Of a stretch of DNA of 64,000 bases, positions 1 through 14,600 are shown piece after piece; the first letter of the stretch is position 1; each line of letters opens with the position of its first letter. The notes below the pieces were generated by a model. It made no database searches. It was given only the letters and a program-made list of their open reading frames with translations, and was not told the DNA's origin. Source of the stretch: Pelecanus crispus (lineage: Eukaryota > Chordata > Aves > Pelecaniformes > Pelecanidae); assembly GCF_030463565.1 (NCBI RefSeq), contig NC_134648.1, positions 11,077,806 to 11,141,805 on the forward strand, given 5' to 3'. Position numbers and translations under genes: made by a program.

Positions 1-1266
1 GAGCTCATAAGAACCTTAGGTTTCTCTTCAGGACAGGTATAGCTTGCTACCAGAATATGAGAAAAAAAATCATATGCAAAAAAATTATGATATAATTTGT
101 GATCTATAATTTGAAGTCCCCAGTAACAGGACTTAAGCTGAGGGATAGCTCAAGACTAATCTTGCCACTGACTGCTGATCTTTGTATCTGTTGTAGACAC
201 ACATGATATGACTGTAACTGTTTCAAACTAATGTTAGCATCACTTTTGAGAACTTAAATGCTTTATTTACCTAGGCCAGTAATGATCAAGTGTCTTGGCA
301 GAACATAGAGCAGTTTATCTATTGTACATCTGGGACTCTGCCCTATGGAAAGCACCAAATTAAAGGGAGGGGGCAGAAACTGATTCATCTGTGTGGCTGA
401 AGCATGGTAGGAATTGGGCTGGGAGTATTGTTCCCTGGTTCCGTGTTCCCTTGCTGCTTTCATCTCCTGTCCCAGGAAGCTGATGAATTAGAGGAATGGT
501 GGCAGAGGGCACTGCTGCTACCATCTTGATTTCACTCCAGCAACCCCATCCATATGAGGACTATGCTAGAAGCAGGGAGGACAGGAAGTAGGGAAGGAAT
601 AAGTAGAGATGGGATCATAAGCACTATCCTCCCCTCACTCCTACTGTATCTGATCTCACTTCATCTTTGTTAACATGGTACCAGCAGTGTGGAAAAGTGA
701 TCGTGTGTGTGTGTGTAAACAAAGAGAGAATATATCGGTGCAGGCATAGACTAGAGAAGTGCTTTCTGAGTTCTTGAATCAATTCTCCATGTTTCATCTG
801 TCATGCTTCTCTTACACCGAGTCTCTCTGTTACTCTAGACTGCCTGTGCAGGCTCTAAGGCAGCATAATGTGACTTAACATGGTAGAGTGTGTTTGAATG
901 GAGGATGGGAAGAGAACAGATGGAAAAGAGTAAATGAAGACCTTCCCTGAACACTTTGATAAGGTCAGCAAAAAGGGGGAAAGGCAGAGTGAGAATGTGT
1001 GATGAGTGTAAAACATGGGAAAATTAAAAAGAACAAAAGAGAGGGTTTTTTTAAACAAAAGAAAGATCTTTTTTTAACGTGCAACTCTGCTTCTAGCCCT
1101 CATTTACCTAACTTGTTTCCTGTTTGCCTCCTTCCGGTCTTTTCAAAACAAACAAACAAACTCCCACAAAATCCTATAAAGCACTTATCCCTAGACACTA
1201 TTTTCACTCTTATTAGACTATTCAGAGACAGATCAGAAACTTAGTTCACTTTCCCCACAGCTAGGG

Positions 1267-1296
1267 ATTTGTTTGAGCCTTTCAGCTCAAACAAAT
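1267..1296. repeat. Perfect inverted repeat, 12-bp arms, 6-nt loop
   Basis: ATTTGTTTGAGC (1267-1278) is followed by the loop CTTTCA and then its exact reverse complement GCTCAAACAAAT (1285-1296). The flanking bases do not pair, so the stem is exactly 12 bp. No function is known to me. It could be a chance palindrome, the remnant of a small inverted-repeat element, or a hairpin in a nascent transcript. Confidence 0.85.
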
Positions 1297-4200
1297 GAGG
1301 GCTTTGACCTGGTAAGATTAGCAAAGGACTATGCTCATACAGGTAACGCACAGCCTCAGTGGGACTTTGCTAGTTAGCAAAAAATCCACCTTTCCCCTTT
1401 CCTTCTTGCCCGAAAAAAACATATTTACAGGAATAGGATGAAACCATCTTCTTGCTTTGGTTGTCCATAGTATGATTCAGAGGATTTAGTGTTTATCAAA
1501 GCAGAGAAATGATGTGTAAGGAAATGTGTTTTGTGATAATGATCACTCACTATAGGTGCAAGCATGTTATCATTCAACGTACCGTACCGAGCAAGGTTTT
1601 TCTGCATTTTCCAGAAATACCTAATAGTGTAGAAATAGTAATGCAACTGAAGTCAACACTCTTTAGGGCAGTAGATGAGAACCTTCAGAAGTCACTTTTC
1701 TGTTAGTGAAGTTGCATCATTCAAATCTTTGAAGATGTTTAGCATCTCAGTTTGCCACCTCATCCTCAGAGTTGAGTGAATTCAGCTTCTTAAGGTATAA
1801 ACTTGAAATTCTCATAAGCTACTGAATAAAGTTTAGCCAGCAATGGCTGCCCTTGGAGGCACGCTTGATCAGTTACCAGAGTTCAGTAGATGTGTATGAA
1901 ATCATTTCACTTCAATAACTTGATCCCATGAAAACTGCAAAGTTTAAGCTGTGAACTATTTTAAGTTCTCTAAATTTTCCCCAGTTTGCTCTTGTCTATT
2001 CTGTGCTATCAACTCACCTGTTACTTTGAAGAGCTGAAGAAACTGAGACTCCCACCTTTGGACAATCTGTTCTTTAACTTTGTCTAAGCACCAGCTCTGA
2101 GGTGGTAACATGTCTTTGATAAACTGTGACAGCTTGAAATTCTTCCTGCCACCCCTCTACAGTATTTTATAGTTCTTTTTTTAAATAGATGAACATTAAG
2201 CAACAAAATAAAGGTACTTTTTTTGTAGCTAGATGCCTCTGCCTATATGTTTTAGCACAGTGTTTTTATTTGAAGTTTCTTGTGACCTTGTAACATTAGT
2301 TACCTCTTTTGTTTCCCTGCATCTTCATGTGTTTATTTGCTATAAAACCATTTCCCAATAGCACTTTGCTCTTATTTGGCAATTCATTGATGCAAAGAAC
2401 AAAGAAGTTAGATTACAAAGATAATTCGTTTCTGAAAGAAACATAAAAAGTAAATCCTAATGGCACTGTTGCCAGTCTAGGTCAATTTGTGGATTTTATT
2501 TTTATACTGTGCATCTGCCAAGTTACAATGTAGAGGTCTAAAGGACTGTAAGTGTGACCTGGATTTTAAACTCTAATTTGATAACCTGTAAAGCAAGATT
2601 GTTATGAATATTGTGTAGCTTACTAGTATTTCTGGAACACCGGTAACCCAAAGCTGTTGAGGGGAAAGAGCTGTATGTTTTCATACTGATTAAAGAGGAA
2701 AATTTGTTATCTTCACATCCGTAAGACAGGACATTATTTCTCTGCCAGATGATCAACAAACTAAGGGGGAGCTATTAGTGTTTTTCTCAACTCTGTCTAT
2801 CTGATATATAAAATATATTATTATATTTATTTTATATCCACATAAAAATGTGTTTTCATCTGCTTAGCTGAACTTTCCAGGTAAAACCTGAACTAACTGA
2901 AGATGAAACTGAGAATTGAATACAGGGAAAAATAGAGTGCTTTGTGGTTTAGAGAGGGGGGAAAAGGTAAGAAACCTGATGATGACCAGATAGTATAGGG
3001 CAGACAACATGCCTGGAATGGTAAATGATGGATCTGACTTCCAAAAAGTTGCAATGGCAGAGCGTAAGCTGCTGATTGTATGAGAGGCCTTTTGCGTATC
3101 ACCCAAGGACATGGTGCTAAGTTGATGATGGTTTCCTGAAGTAGATGTGAATTTGGAGAAAACAGATCAGCAGGCCTGATTATCCATCAACAAAATCTTG
3201 AATTAAGCTGGAGGGTGGAAATAAGACTGAACGCTCAAAGTAAAGACGTGCTTGATGGAAGAAAAAGACAGGTCCAAAGCCTGGCTCTGTTACAAGTGTC
3301 ACTTATCACATGCTGACTGTGAGTCTTGTTTTCTTTAGAGCAACGATGTAATGTGCATGAATATTCATAGTGAATGATTCACTTGTTGGCTATGTCTTCA
3401 TACTCTTTAAGATCAACAGATTGTATGCCAGTTAAAGTAATTACTAAAGATAAATCTAAGCTGCTGAATTCTAATCTGGATTTCAAGCACTGACAGTATG
3501 GGAACTGCTGTTTTACTTTATCCTCTTCTGAAAACAAGTCTGGTTGGTCTCCGCATTCAGAGGTGACTTAGCTGGGGATGTCTTCTTATTTCTGTTTGTA
3601 CTGCTCATACAGAGAAGTCATTTTGTTTCCAATTTGCACTATTTTTAACCCAAAGTTTATTTCAGAAGTCTTAGTTTGACAGGGGAAAATATTTGCCAAG
3701 TGTCTCTTGAATATAGCGAATCATATCTTTATTCCACTACAATACAGTGAAGATGGTAGCATGTGCTTTAATAACGCATAATCAGAACATCTTATTCTAA
3801 TGCCATTGCAGTAAGATTTAGGAACATGTTTCTGTGATGGTGATAAACTAATGCATGTAATACAGTCAGCTCCTAAACGGAAGTAATTTGATGTTTCACT
3901 CCAGAGAAAAAAAATTTGCTAGCAAAGACCTTGGGGCGATAAATCCAACATTCTAAATAGGTAGGAAACCAGCACAAACCATCCTGGGAAGCAAGGTTTC
4001 AATAAGGGAAGAACAACAAATCTTAAATTTTGGAGCTACTTATATGGACCAGAAACATAGACTGGTTGCAAAATATCAATGAAGTAGGATACATAATTCT
4101 CTTAAAGAATGTGTTCGTTGCATCTGAAAAAAATCAAAACTAGTCAAGTGAATAATTTTCTTGAAAGTAGTCTTCTGTGATGAAAAGTACATACACAAAG

Positions 4201-5694
4201 TACTTTAGTGTTCGTACAGATTATATTAAACCTGAAAATCTCAGTCATAAACATTATAAATTATTAGGTAAATATTTCTTGAATTAAAATGTTCTTCAAT
4301 GTAGGAAGCTGAATGTATCCAAGGTAGTAATTTTACTTGAAACTGAAAAGAGCAAACTTCATATGTACAAAAGGAAATTCATATTAGAACCTTTTGTTAC
4401 TAGAAGAAAGGAGAGTTGTTACAACAAGCTTTTGTGCAAGAAAAAGACCTGTTCTGGCCTGCTGTGCAGAACCTACTGTAGTGTTGTGAAAAAAACTTAA
4501 TAGTCCACAATAGTTACTCACCTATACTTGGTCCAGTGCATGCAACATTTCATAAGAGTTGTAGATTAGGCTAAGGATTAGAAAATTGTCACAAGAATTG
4601 TGGTCCAAATCTGTTCTGCTTTGATTATATTCTCCATTTTAATTAGGGAATTTGGTAGCATCTTCAGTTTCATTTGCAGATTGTGAAGCCCAGCTGGTTC
4701 TTATTTCACATAAACTACTTGCAAAAGGATGGACTGTAGAAGACTGCATTTTTTTTAACATGGGGAGAGGAGTTTGTGTTCAGAGTAAATTATTTGGTAC
4801 AAAGAGAATTCATGCTCTAGAATGAATTTAGTTTGGATTCACCAGTCATTTGTAGTTTTTTATTTAATCAAAGCTTCTGATTATCCAGGGACTAATTGCG
4901 AAGAACAGGACTAGCAGCTGCTCACTTGCTTTGGAAACCCAGATTTGGGTACTTAGAAGCAGAGGTTCCAAATTAGTTGAGACTGATAAAACTGCCATGC
5001 TAGACAGCTTGCCTAGTTTGCCAGGCAGTATGCCTGTAAATATAATTTTACAGTGAATGTATTTTATTTGCTTTTCTTAACTAACAAAGTAAACAGTACT
5101 GTTTCTGTCATGGAGCAAAACTGTCCCTTATCAATAAGGACTAATAGAGAAGAAACAATTTCCTCATGACAGAGTAGTATTTCAATGTTTGTTAACATGA
5201 CCATGTTTTTCTTTTCAAGTAGGAAAAGACTGGAATTTTTTTTTTTTTAAATTAATAAAAGTTTCTTGAATATTTCAACTTGGAGTTTTTGAAGACCACT
5301 GAAACACAGGAGACTAAATCTCCCTTACATATAATAGAAAGTCAAATTTTACTTCCAAATTTAGTATGAAAGTATAAAGATGTCATGATCACTGATATGG
5401 GAGCAGACTTTGATCCATTTTCTGGAAAATGAAATAAACTGAAGAAACTGTCAGTGAACTCTGATTTCCTTTTCTCTCCTGAAATAGAAGAAAAACTTAA
5501 TTAATTCCATCCAATGGATGGTCATTTGAATAGTTCAATCTTTTTTCTGTTGTTTTTTTATTTTGATTTTTATGCACTGTCACTTGGCCCCAGATGCAAG
5601 AAACTTCTGAGATATTTTTCATAAAGACAAATCAGCTGGTAGCTGTTGGGGATTAAAGAACTTTGCAAGTCATTAGCCTGAAATAATTTCATTT

Positions 5695-5742
5695 TCATAG
5701 AATCATAGAATGCTTTGGGTTGGAAGGGACCTCGAGAGATCA
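5695..5742 (-). mobile_element. CR1 LINE 3' tail fragment, reverse orientation
   Basis: The segment reads TCATAGAATCATAGAATG and then a 'ttgggttggaagggacc' block, which is the reverse complement of the avian CR1 3' end with its short terminal repeat. Only about 48 bp is recognisable before the similarity to CR1 fades. CR1 copies are typically severely 5'-truncated, so a stub like this is ordinary. Confidence 0.85.
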
Positions 5743-8700
5743 TTTTGTGGCTGTTTTAATAAACAGGTCTGATAAAGGCATTGTTATCAAACAGTAAAAT
5801 ACATGGTTAAGTTATTACCTCAGGAAACTCCATAGGAGGACAATTGGACCAAATGTGAGTAGTAAGCCTTTCAAAGAGTTCTAAAAAGCTTCTCTGAGTC
5901 TTAGCATGAAATACTCTGAAGCAAGACAGGATGCGTAGAAGCCTGACACTCAGTATCCCCTCAGGTGTCATTGCTGTTTGGGACTGTGACAGTGCGCTTT
6001 AAGACTTCTGGCCTTGCTATAATGACACTCAGGCCCTTTAAAGTAATATAAGAATTCGGTTTCATTTGTCTTCCATGTCAATACATAAAACATGTGGAAG
6101 AAACACATAGTGCCACAAATTTTAGGCTACAGTTTTATTTTTTGGCAAATACTTGTGGGTCATTGTTCACATTCAAGTAGTTATTTAAAATACTTATCTG
6201 GAAATGAATCTAGAGAAATCCTATGTGTGTTCATTATAATGGTTTACCTTCTGTTTTTTTCATGCCCTAAAAGTAATGGGAATTCACTACTAAAAGAGAA
6301 CAAAAGTGATCCTTTATACATACCCCATTGATGAATTATGCTGATGGCATCCTGAACTTCAGATGTAAATATGTATATAAAAACCAGAAGAATTCTGAGT
6401 TTATGAATGGGTCTGTTTCTAGGTCCAGTTCCTGCATTCAGCTGGTGTTGAGAAAGGCATTTTTTTAATTTGCAAATTTTCCAAAAGCTTTCTGAATTAA
6501 GTGTCCCAGCAAACCTGTAAGCCAAAATGACTAAACTGGAATATGGTAGCTTTGGAGGCTCTTACATGGAACCAGTTTTACTGAGCAATTAGTCTCTTTC
6601 TGGAAATGACATATACTCTAAGTTTTGCAAATTCAAATAGACATTCTGATGCATGGAACTGTGGCTGTGCATTTTCTTATCTCTTTCTTAGTCCTACATA
6701 TCATGTATATTTTATAAGGATAAATTCAAATGGATTCGACTTACCCTTGATAACATGGTTTGACACAAACTTGTTCATTTTACATTTGAATAGAACTGAG
6801 AATAAATGCTTTGAAATGATTGGCAGACACAGCATGATGGGCTTTGTGGTTGGTAAGAACTTGAGAATGCCTAGTGTGGTTGATAATAAAAGGCGCTATG
6901 TGTAACAGTAGACTTCCAGGATTTCTTCTGTGTCTTGTGCCATTGGATGTATCTACTTTATGGAAACAGCATGCTGGGCACTTCAGAACTCTTTTGTAAG
7001 CCTGAAAAAAGTTTGTACCAAATACTCAAAACTGGATATACAGTTACCTGAAATGTACTTGTTTCAGTTGTGGCGATAAGGTGGAATCAGTAACAGTGCG
7101 CATAGATGAATGTGAAACGGAAGAGCTGAGCGCTAGAGGGGGTTTTCAGTGTGGTGATTCTGTTAAGATCCTTTGCTAGGTAAACATGGTTTTTCTGTGA
7201 CCAATACAAGTCCTGCATAGAATAGGTCATTGAGGAGACCTATATATCTAGTCACATGTTCATTATGGGCTGCTTTGTGTTCCCTCTAAAGTTAGCCTCT
7301 GGTTTAAGTGGGTGGTTGATCTGTCTCTAGTCCTCTTGGTATTCATTTTTCTTCTAGGATCCACTGAAAAAACAAGAATAAAGGATGTCACATTTCTCTT
7401 GCCACCTACAGTAATGTTTCTTTAGCTGGGAGATATTACAAGTTTCTCTCACCTATGTGAATCTTAAAAATATTAAATGTTGCTTTTGGATGTCAAGTTA
7501 CTGTTGTGTCTGTCTTGCAACATTGTCTCTCTGTATAATGCTTTTTCTCATAATTAGGAAATTATGAGAATCCATTAAGTATGGAAAGTAAATACGATAG
7601 GAGAATATATCATTCTCTGATTTAGAAATCAGCTGTGACACAATGTTTGATACAGCTACTTCCTTACTTGTTGGCCAGTTCTGCAAGGAGTAAGATGTCC
7701 CATATTCTGAATAATGGAGGAGCAAAATAACCAAATGTGTCATTTTAGATCAGGATTTTACTTGCCATGGAGAATATTTGCCTCTTGGTTATACCTATTC
7801 TTCAGGCAGAGAAAGAGAAAAACTTGAAGACAGCATTTCCCAAAGATATTTCATTAATCTTCAGGAAGCAATCAATATAAGAATGTTTTGTTTATAAGCA
7901 TAGGCATTAAGCTGACACAGCTGTTAAAGTTTATATTTTCATTGATGTGATGAGTAATGTGGGATATGGTGCTTTTCATAGTGATCCATTTGTTGTTTCT
8001 AGTTTAATGCTTTTAATCCAAGCAGATTCACTTATGTTGAATTTGCTGTTTCTAGCAGAAGTATATTTTTCCTTTCTTTGTTTCCCACAGACACTTTCCT
8101 CAAAATAGCTACTGAAGCTTAAATTTATACAGAAGTACTTGATACTGTCAGTTCCTGTTAGGGTGAATTCAGCATGTTTGTGTTCACAGATGCAGTGTGG
8201 GTCTATTAAACCAGCCTAGTGATGTTTCCTGTTATTTATAAATTGCTGCACAAAATGTTTCAAAGAGGGAAAAATACTAATATGAAATTCAATTTTACGA
8301 AGGTAAGAAAGCATTTATTTTAGTATTCATTTTTAAGCCGTAAAGCCTAAAGCTGAGTTTAGACTTCATAAAAGTCTTCATATCACATCAATAAAGTTGA
8401 GGGAAATTCAGGACTGAGCTTTATAACCTGAGTAACTCAAGAGTAGATAATTTCATAATGAAAAATAATAAGAAATATCGCTCTTAGTTGTGTCTATGTT
8501 GGACTGTTTCTCTATGTAGTCTAACGCAGGCCTCAGCTTTTAACTTAGAAATCTTGTGGATGAAAATTGTCTCTTGATTGCCGAAAATCAGTTTTCTAGC
8601 TTGCTAACCCTCTTCTTTGTTCTGAGGTTCTGTTGCAGAAAAACAGATCTCTGGTATCTCAGTGTCCACTGGTGCCAATTCCTTTACTAGTCCTCACCTA

Positions 8701-8890
8701 CTCTAGTGTCTGCCCATTTTAAGGAATGCTTAGGGCTGTCCACTCTTCTAATCCTCTGAAGTGAGTTATTTCTGTAAAGATTCATTGCTTTTACTCTGCA
8801 TGGAAACATTCACATATTCACCTATGTCATCATGTATTTCTTTTGTGGCATTTTTCTAAAAGTCAGAAATACAATGCAGCCTTGAATGCT

Positions 8891-9396
8891 ACATGTAGTC
8901 TTGGTCATCTCATCTCAACAACAGTACAATAAAACAAGAACAAGTATATAGAGAAGCAGCAAGCGTGTTGAAAAGTATGGATTGGGTTTACTCTGAGGAG
9001 AGACTTACAGGATAACGACTCTTCAGTTAAACAGGGATGTCGTAGGGGAGAAAGGAGAGTAGGACTGGAAAGAGCAGTGGCATGAAAAAGTGAGCAGTGA
9101 TTGACCATTGTTTTGGTTTGTTTTTTCCTGTAATGTCAGAGCATTCACTGGAAAATTATACAAAATGGATTTGAAAAGAAATTAGATAAATCTACAGAGG
9201 GTACGTCCTTCAACATCTATGAAACATCATGGTTCCTATCCAGTCTGTGTTTCATAAAGCCTCATGCTTGCTGATTATTGGGAAAGATAGAGCAGGAGAC
9301 TGATCGCTATGTACCTGTGTTGCACTGAACATCATTAGAGACAGAGCACTGGGCCAGACAGACTTTTAGTCTGAATAAGCATGACTGCTCTTATGG
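8891..9396 (+). mobile_element. Old degraded CR1/L3-type LINE 3' region
   Basis: From memory of amniote CR1/L3-like consensus sequences, several landmarks appear in the right order. A 'tggtcatctcatctcaa' block is followed by 'gaggagagactta', and near the 3' end there is 'gacagagcactgggccagac' followed by a 'ctcttatg' end. The copy is strongly diverged with small indels and has no intact reading frame, consistent with an insertion that predates modern bird orders (inference). The exact subfamily needs a repeat-library comparison. Confidence 0.7.
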
Positions 9397-10200
9397 TGTC
9401 GTAAGAGTTCCAGAAATGCATAGCTGTTTTCTGCCTCTGAGTCATATCAATTTGATGGATACCTGTCTTGATTACACTACAGGCAATAATAAATAGAAGT
9501 CAAGGCACTAGGGCTGAGGAGTGTTTGCTCTTTGTTGGCAAAGCAGCTGATTTTTACAACAATCCTCTGTGTACATCAAGGAACTGAAGAAAATGGACAC
9601 TGTGAGCAGATTTGAAAATTGGACCTCCTGATGTTTCTTTGAGATATCGGATGTTCTGGCCCTATGTTAGCACTGGCCTCCTTCAACGAAACATCTGTAT
9701 TTTCAGACTAATATTCCAAATGGTGCCTGCACAAGTTAATGCAAAATCTCTGTTTCACTGTATACATATACAGCTCATATACACTTCTGTATCCCTAGTG
9801 GGATTTATACACATGTACTTAATAGATTAATAAAGTAAGTTATTAGTAGTGCTTGTTCTGCTGAGTTGGTTCTATAACAGCTTAATGGGCAAGAAGAATT
9901 ATTTCCATTTACAAAATTTACTGAAATGCAGAAAGGCAAACAAAAATTGAACACTAGGATTTTCCATGAGGGACTGGCCTGTACCAGTGGTTTGTCATGG
10001 CCAGGCTGAGAAGCCTTTGTTTCAGAGAGATTTGAAAAAGCCTGAGAACTATTTGTGAACCATAAGAAATGTTATTCCTAATTCTCAAGTTTTAAAGAAT
10101 GTTTTTTTCCAGCAGTATAGCTTGTCTAATTTTTTAGGATTTTTATAGAGGATAGCTTTAAATACTTTTGTTAATCATATATACCTAATCTCTCTCAATT

Positions 10201-10240
10201 TCTTGGTCATGGTCTTGGTCATGGTCATGGTCTTGGTCAT
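10201..10240. repeat. Short tandem repeat, hexamer GGTCAT/GGTCTT
   Basis: About six imperfect copies of a GGTCWT hexamer alternate between GGTCTT and GGTCAT forms over 40 bp. It is a small microsatellite-like tract in non-coding sequence; the open frame through it is low-complexity Val/Met/Leu and not a gene. Confidence 0.8.
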
Positions 10241-11661
10241 CTCTCAAGGTCTTGTCCTCTGTTTTACTCTAATGCAAAGAGTTTATATGCGCATGAATTC
10301 TGCATTTACTTTTATTACCATTTCTCACCTTTCAGTTTACTGGAGCATAAATTTACTTTCACAGGTTCATTCGTTATATCATTTCTCAGCTTAAGTTTTT
10401 CAACTCGTGTGTTTTTATTGTTTTGTTTTGGGCTTTTTTTTTTTTTTTGTTGGGGGGGTGCAGTTTCGCAGACATTGGATCTGGAGTTAACTAACTTAGA
10501 AGACCTAGTTGAAATATTGACCTTCATGGAAAAAAATCTGAAGCTGTGACCTCGAGGCCAGTGAATACCTGAGATCAGAAGGGAAAGGAAAAAAAAACCA
10601 TAGGTTCTTTTAAATGTCAGAATTTTGGGGGTCTAACTCTTCTTAATTGTAATACTTTCATAACTAAATATGAACTGTAGTACCAAATCTGACTTTTGTA
10701 TGCCATTCATCTTTGCATTTATTTTAAGAACAGAAATGTTCATGTTTTGGTTCAGAAATTTTCCTTTCATATATTTTACCAGGTAATGCTTTATTCAGTT
10801 GAAGTTGAAATCCAAAGCATGTATTCATTGTGGGTTTTTTTAAATTTTAACTAGCTAGAAATTGGAACTAGTTAAATGACAACTGAACTAAAATAATTAG
10901 GGTTGTTTTTTTTTTCACTTAATACAATAATAAATAAGGAATGCAATTTTGGTTTTAAGATTTGCAAAGTTGGAAGCTACAACATTTCTCTTTATTCTGT
11001 GTATAACAGAAAGAAAACTTAAAATACCTTATAGCAATTTAAAATTAAGTGCTTACTTTAGGCTTTTATGAACAATTTTTAAAACAACCCTGAAGGAATG
11101 AAGGGTTTCCTACAGTTGGTAGAACTGCTATAGAGAGGAGCTGAAGAAACCTCACTTTGTACATGCCATTCTGTCAGCGTCAGCTTTTACATGTAAGGAT
11201 GAGACTTTGTACAAACATGAGTCAGGAAATTCAGTTATGGTACCAATAGCAACTGTAACTTAATATCCATGAGTCCTGTGGAGGAGTTACTATGAGGTGA
11301 TTTGTGTTCTTAAAGCATCATAAAGTAACAGTTATTTAGCATATTTTTAAGGGTGCTTTCTTTTTTCCTTCTCCCTTCCTTCCCCCAAAATGGAAATTCA
11401 GACTTTCATTAGCAAATTAATGGGTTTATTTTTTAAAACAGCTGTATGGCTTTGACTTTGCTACTTCATAATGCAGTAAATTTAACTACATTCAGTTCCC
11501 TTCATATTTTAAATCAAATTATTTAGTATAATATGTTTAAAAGCAGCACAGTTCTTACCGCTTGTCGCTCTAACTTTTATCAGCAGCACACAAACGTGGT
11601 GGTTTTACAGTGCCAGGGTAATACCCAGCTGCCTGCATAAGTTAGTTCAGCTTATTTAGTT

Positions 11662-11682
11662 AATGAGCTTAGTTAGCTCATT
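11662..11682. repeat. Small inverted repeat, 7-bp arms
   Basis: AATGAGC (11662-11668) and GCTCATT (11676-11682) are exact reverse complements around a 7-nt loop TTAGTTA. The length is short enough to occur by chance in AT-rich DNA. Confidence 0.6.
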
Positions 11683-14600
11683 TTGATCATGGAGGTATTG
11701 TACTAGTAACTGTGCTTCACCTAAGGATGTCTCTTCATATAAGGACTCCCAGCAATATGTTGACTAGAGACTTTACCAGTTCTTCTACCATCTACCTGAA
11801 ATAGTTCAGTATCAGGTCTTGGTTCAACTTTGGCTAATCTGTATTTCTCTCTGGAGCTTCTCCATCCCCCTTAGTGTGGACCCTTTACACTTTCTAGCTG
11901 TAGGGTAATCAATGAAGGAAGGGTTCTATTTACCCTTCTCCCTATTGCAATGAAGCATATGAAGGCGAAATAGAGCAAGTAGTGTCTGTATTAACAAATA
12001 AATTACATTTAAGCTATAATCAGATGAATAGGATTTCTGGCTGGATAGTCCTGGAGGATGCTGTATAAGGAGTGTTCCTTAGGCGGTCATTCTAGTGATC
12101 ATCAGACGTTTTTCTGTTCCCAGCAGCTGTGGATGGTTAATTAGGACTAAGGATTAACTTAATTAGAGAGGTATGCCAGGTTCTAAAAGGCCAGGATCCA
12201 CATACGTATTTATAACTTTTGTATTTGATGGTGTCATGAGAACTACTGAGCCAGTTTGGAGAGATGAATCAGCAGCTGTGTTCCTGTGGGGTGACAGAAT
12301 ACAATACAGCACGTGGCTTGGAGGAGAAGCAAGGTGGGAAATGGTGGGGGTGGAAATTGTGCACATCTGTTCATTCCAGCTCAGGAATTGTCTTGCAGCT
12401 GAAAAAGTGTGGAGGACTTCTGAAGCTTACCCAAGCCACTTGATATTTCATTACACCATTAAGTACAAAGCAATGTGATACTTGAATTTGAATCTCTATA
12501 AACAGTTTACAAACATGTATTCATCCCAGAAAAAAGGTGGTGGTAGCTAATGATTAGCTGTGTCTTCTAAATGTAAGAGGAATTTGTAGGCCACCCAAAG
12601 CATTTATATTAAGGCAAGATCTGGATTTCAAGCGTTCTTGTCAAAAACCACACCCCTTTCCATAACTGATAAAGCTGGCAATCTCATTATCAGGAGCAAC
12701 CTTGGAAAAACATCTGACTTATGAGTTGCCTAAATGTTCACATTCTTATCTCTGGACAGCTGCTGGTTCATGGCAGCCATGAAAGATTCAAATTTAATTA
12801 AGGCTTTTCATAATTCTGAAGAACATCTTGGTCATAGTGAATACGTCAAATATTATGTCCTTATTGGACACAGTAAGCTATAGTTTTACATGCAGAAAGT
12901 AGGTTAAGAAATTTGCAAGGGATATTGGCTCTAAGCACAATAGTTCCACCAGAACAATTTATTTGAAATGCAAACCTCAGATTGGGATTTATACAGTAAA
13001 GCTAGCTAAGCGAAATAAATTTAGGGCATTCAGACCAGTTTGCTCTGTCTGCACTTCCTGGGAGATCTTATTACTTAGGTAATTATAACAAAGAGGGTTG
13101 CAATATCTTGATCTGTGGGCTGGGCTCTAAATTAGTATGAGCGTGTGGCTTAGAAGGGATGACAATAATTTAGACTTACGTCTGCTTAACAGTAAAACTT
13201 TGGCTATTAATACTGAGCAATTTTTACTGATCAGGCAAAAAAGTAAATTCTTTTCTTCTTGGGGACCTGAAAAGGTGAGTAGATTGGTTCTTGTGTTTTG
13301 GTGGTATATAAATGAATCTAATAAATCCTGAAGGTTAGAATTTGCTAATATTAAAGCTTGTATTGTCATGTTAGAGATAAGTTTTTTGGGTTTGGTAAGG
13401 ACTGAAAAAAGCTTTATTTTTCAAAATATATGTATATGTTTATATAGGTAGATAAGTCATGGTGTTCTGTGTCTGCTGATGTCATTCAGGAATGAAGACC
13501 GTAAAAGGAACTGTAATTAAAATACCAGCAAATAGATGGATACTGTTTGAGGCACTCGGCATGCCTTGGGATTGATACACGTGTCTTGTTATTTAATAAT
13601 AATAAAAAAAGATCCACAGTTGCAGATATTTCTATAGAACTAGATCAGAAATGGTAGCTGAAAGCATATGAGATCTAACAAGCTATTTTCATAATATTAC
13701 TCAGAACAGTCAAACTGTAAGAAGGGAGTGTCTGGGAAAGTAAGACTTGCCTGAAGCACAAGCAACAGGTCTGTCTAGAAAAAGATGTCAAGCAAGTAAT
13801 ATTACATTATTGCTCTGGAGCAAAGAACGTTGCTTTTATTAATAAATCGTTGTTCGATCAGCAGGTTTTACTCTAGCTTAATGAAGTTAAGCAGCAAATA
13901 CACTGGATACAGGTGAGAAAACAGAGTGTGGAGTCTGGGAGGAGATACAAGGCTTAGTTCTGGTGGTGTTTTTCAGCAAAACTTTCTAGTTTGTGCCAAG
14001 GTCTTGACTGAAGGTTTTTTTATAAGTAAGATTTCAAGTTTGTAATGTAATGTATCGGCATTTTCTGTGCCTTTTTCACTGCAGGTAGTCAAATACTGTA
14101 TTTGATGTTTAGAAGAAATGGTAGTCCTGCATTTCTTGTTAACAACTGTGTATTGCTCTAGCTGCTTTAAGCATGCAGAGCAGTAGCTTACCGCACAAAT
14201 AAGAGCATGCAGTGCAATCTAGCAATAGAAACTCTATGCTATTTTTAGTATTTTTCACTGTCTTTCTCCCTTCTAATTTTGAGCCAGTCTACTGTCCAGA
14301 TTTACCAACACAGCTGGTGGCCGTAGATTTCTGGGGGAGCGGCTGATGGCCACATCCACCAAAGCAGCAAGGTAGCCTAGGTGCCTCTTTGGCAGCTGCT
14401 TACTGTAGGTGGATTTCCTTCCACTGAGGTGATTATTACCAATGTTACGGTTGCTTTGAACTAGGGGAAATATTGCAAGGAAGAAGGCTCATTGCAGTTG
14501 AGAATCAGGTATCTCTAAAGTATTCAGTGAATCTGCTAAGCTACTGGCAGGTAAATGTGACAACAGAAGATGGAAATCTACCAAAACCAACAAATTGAAG

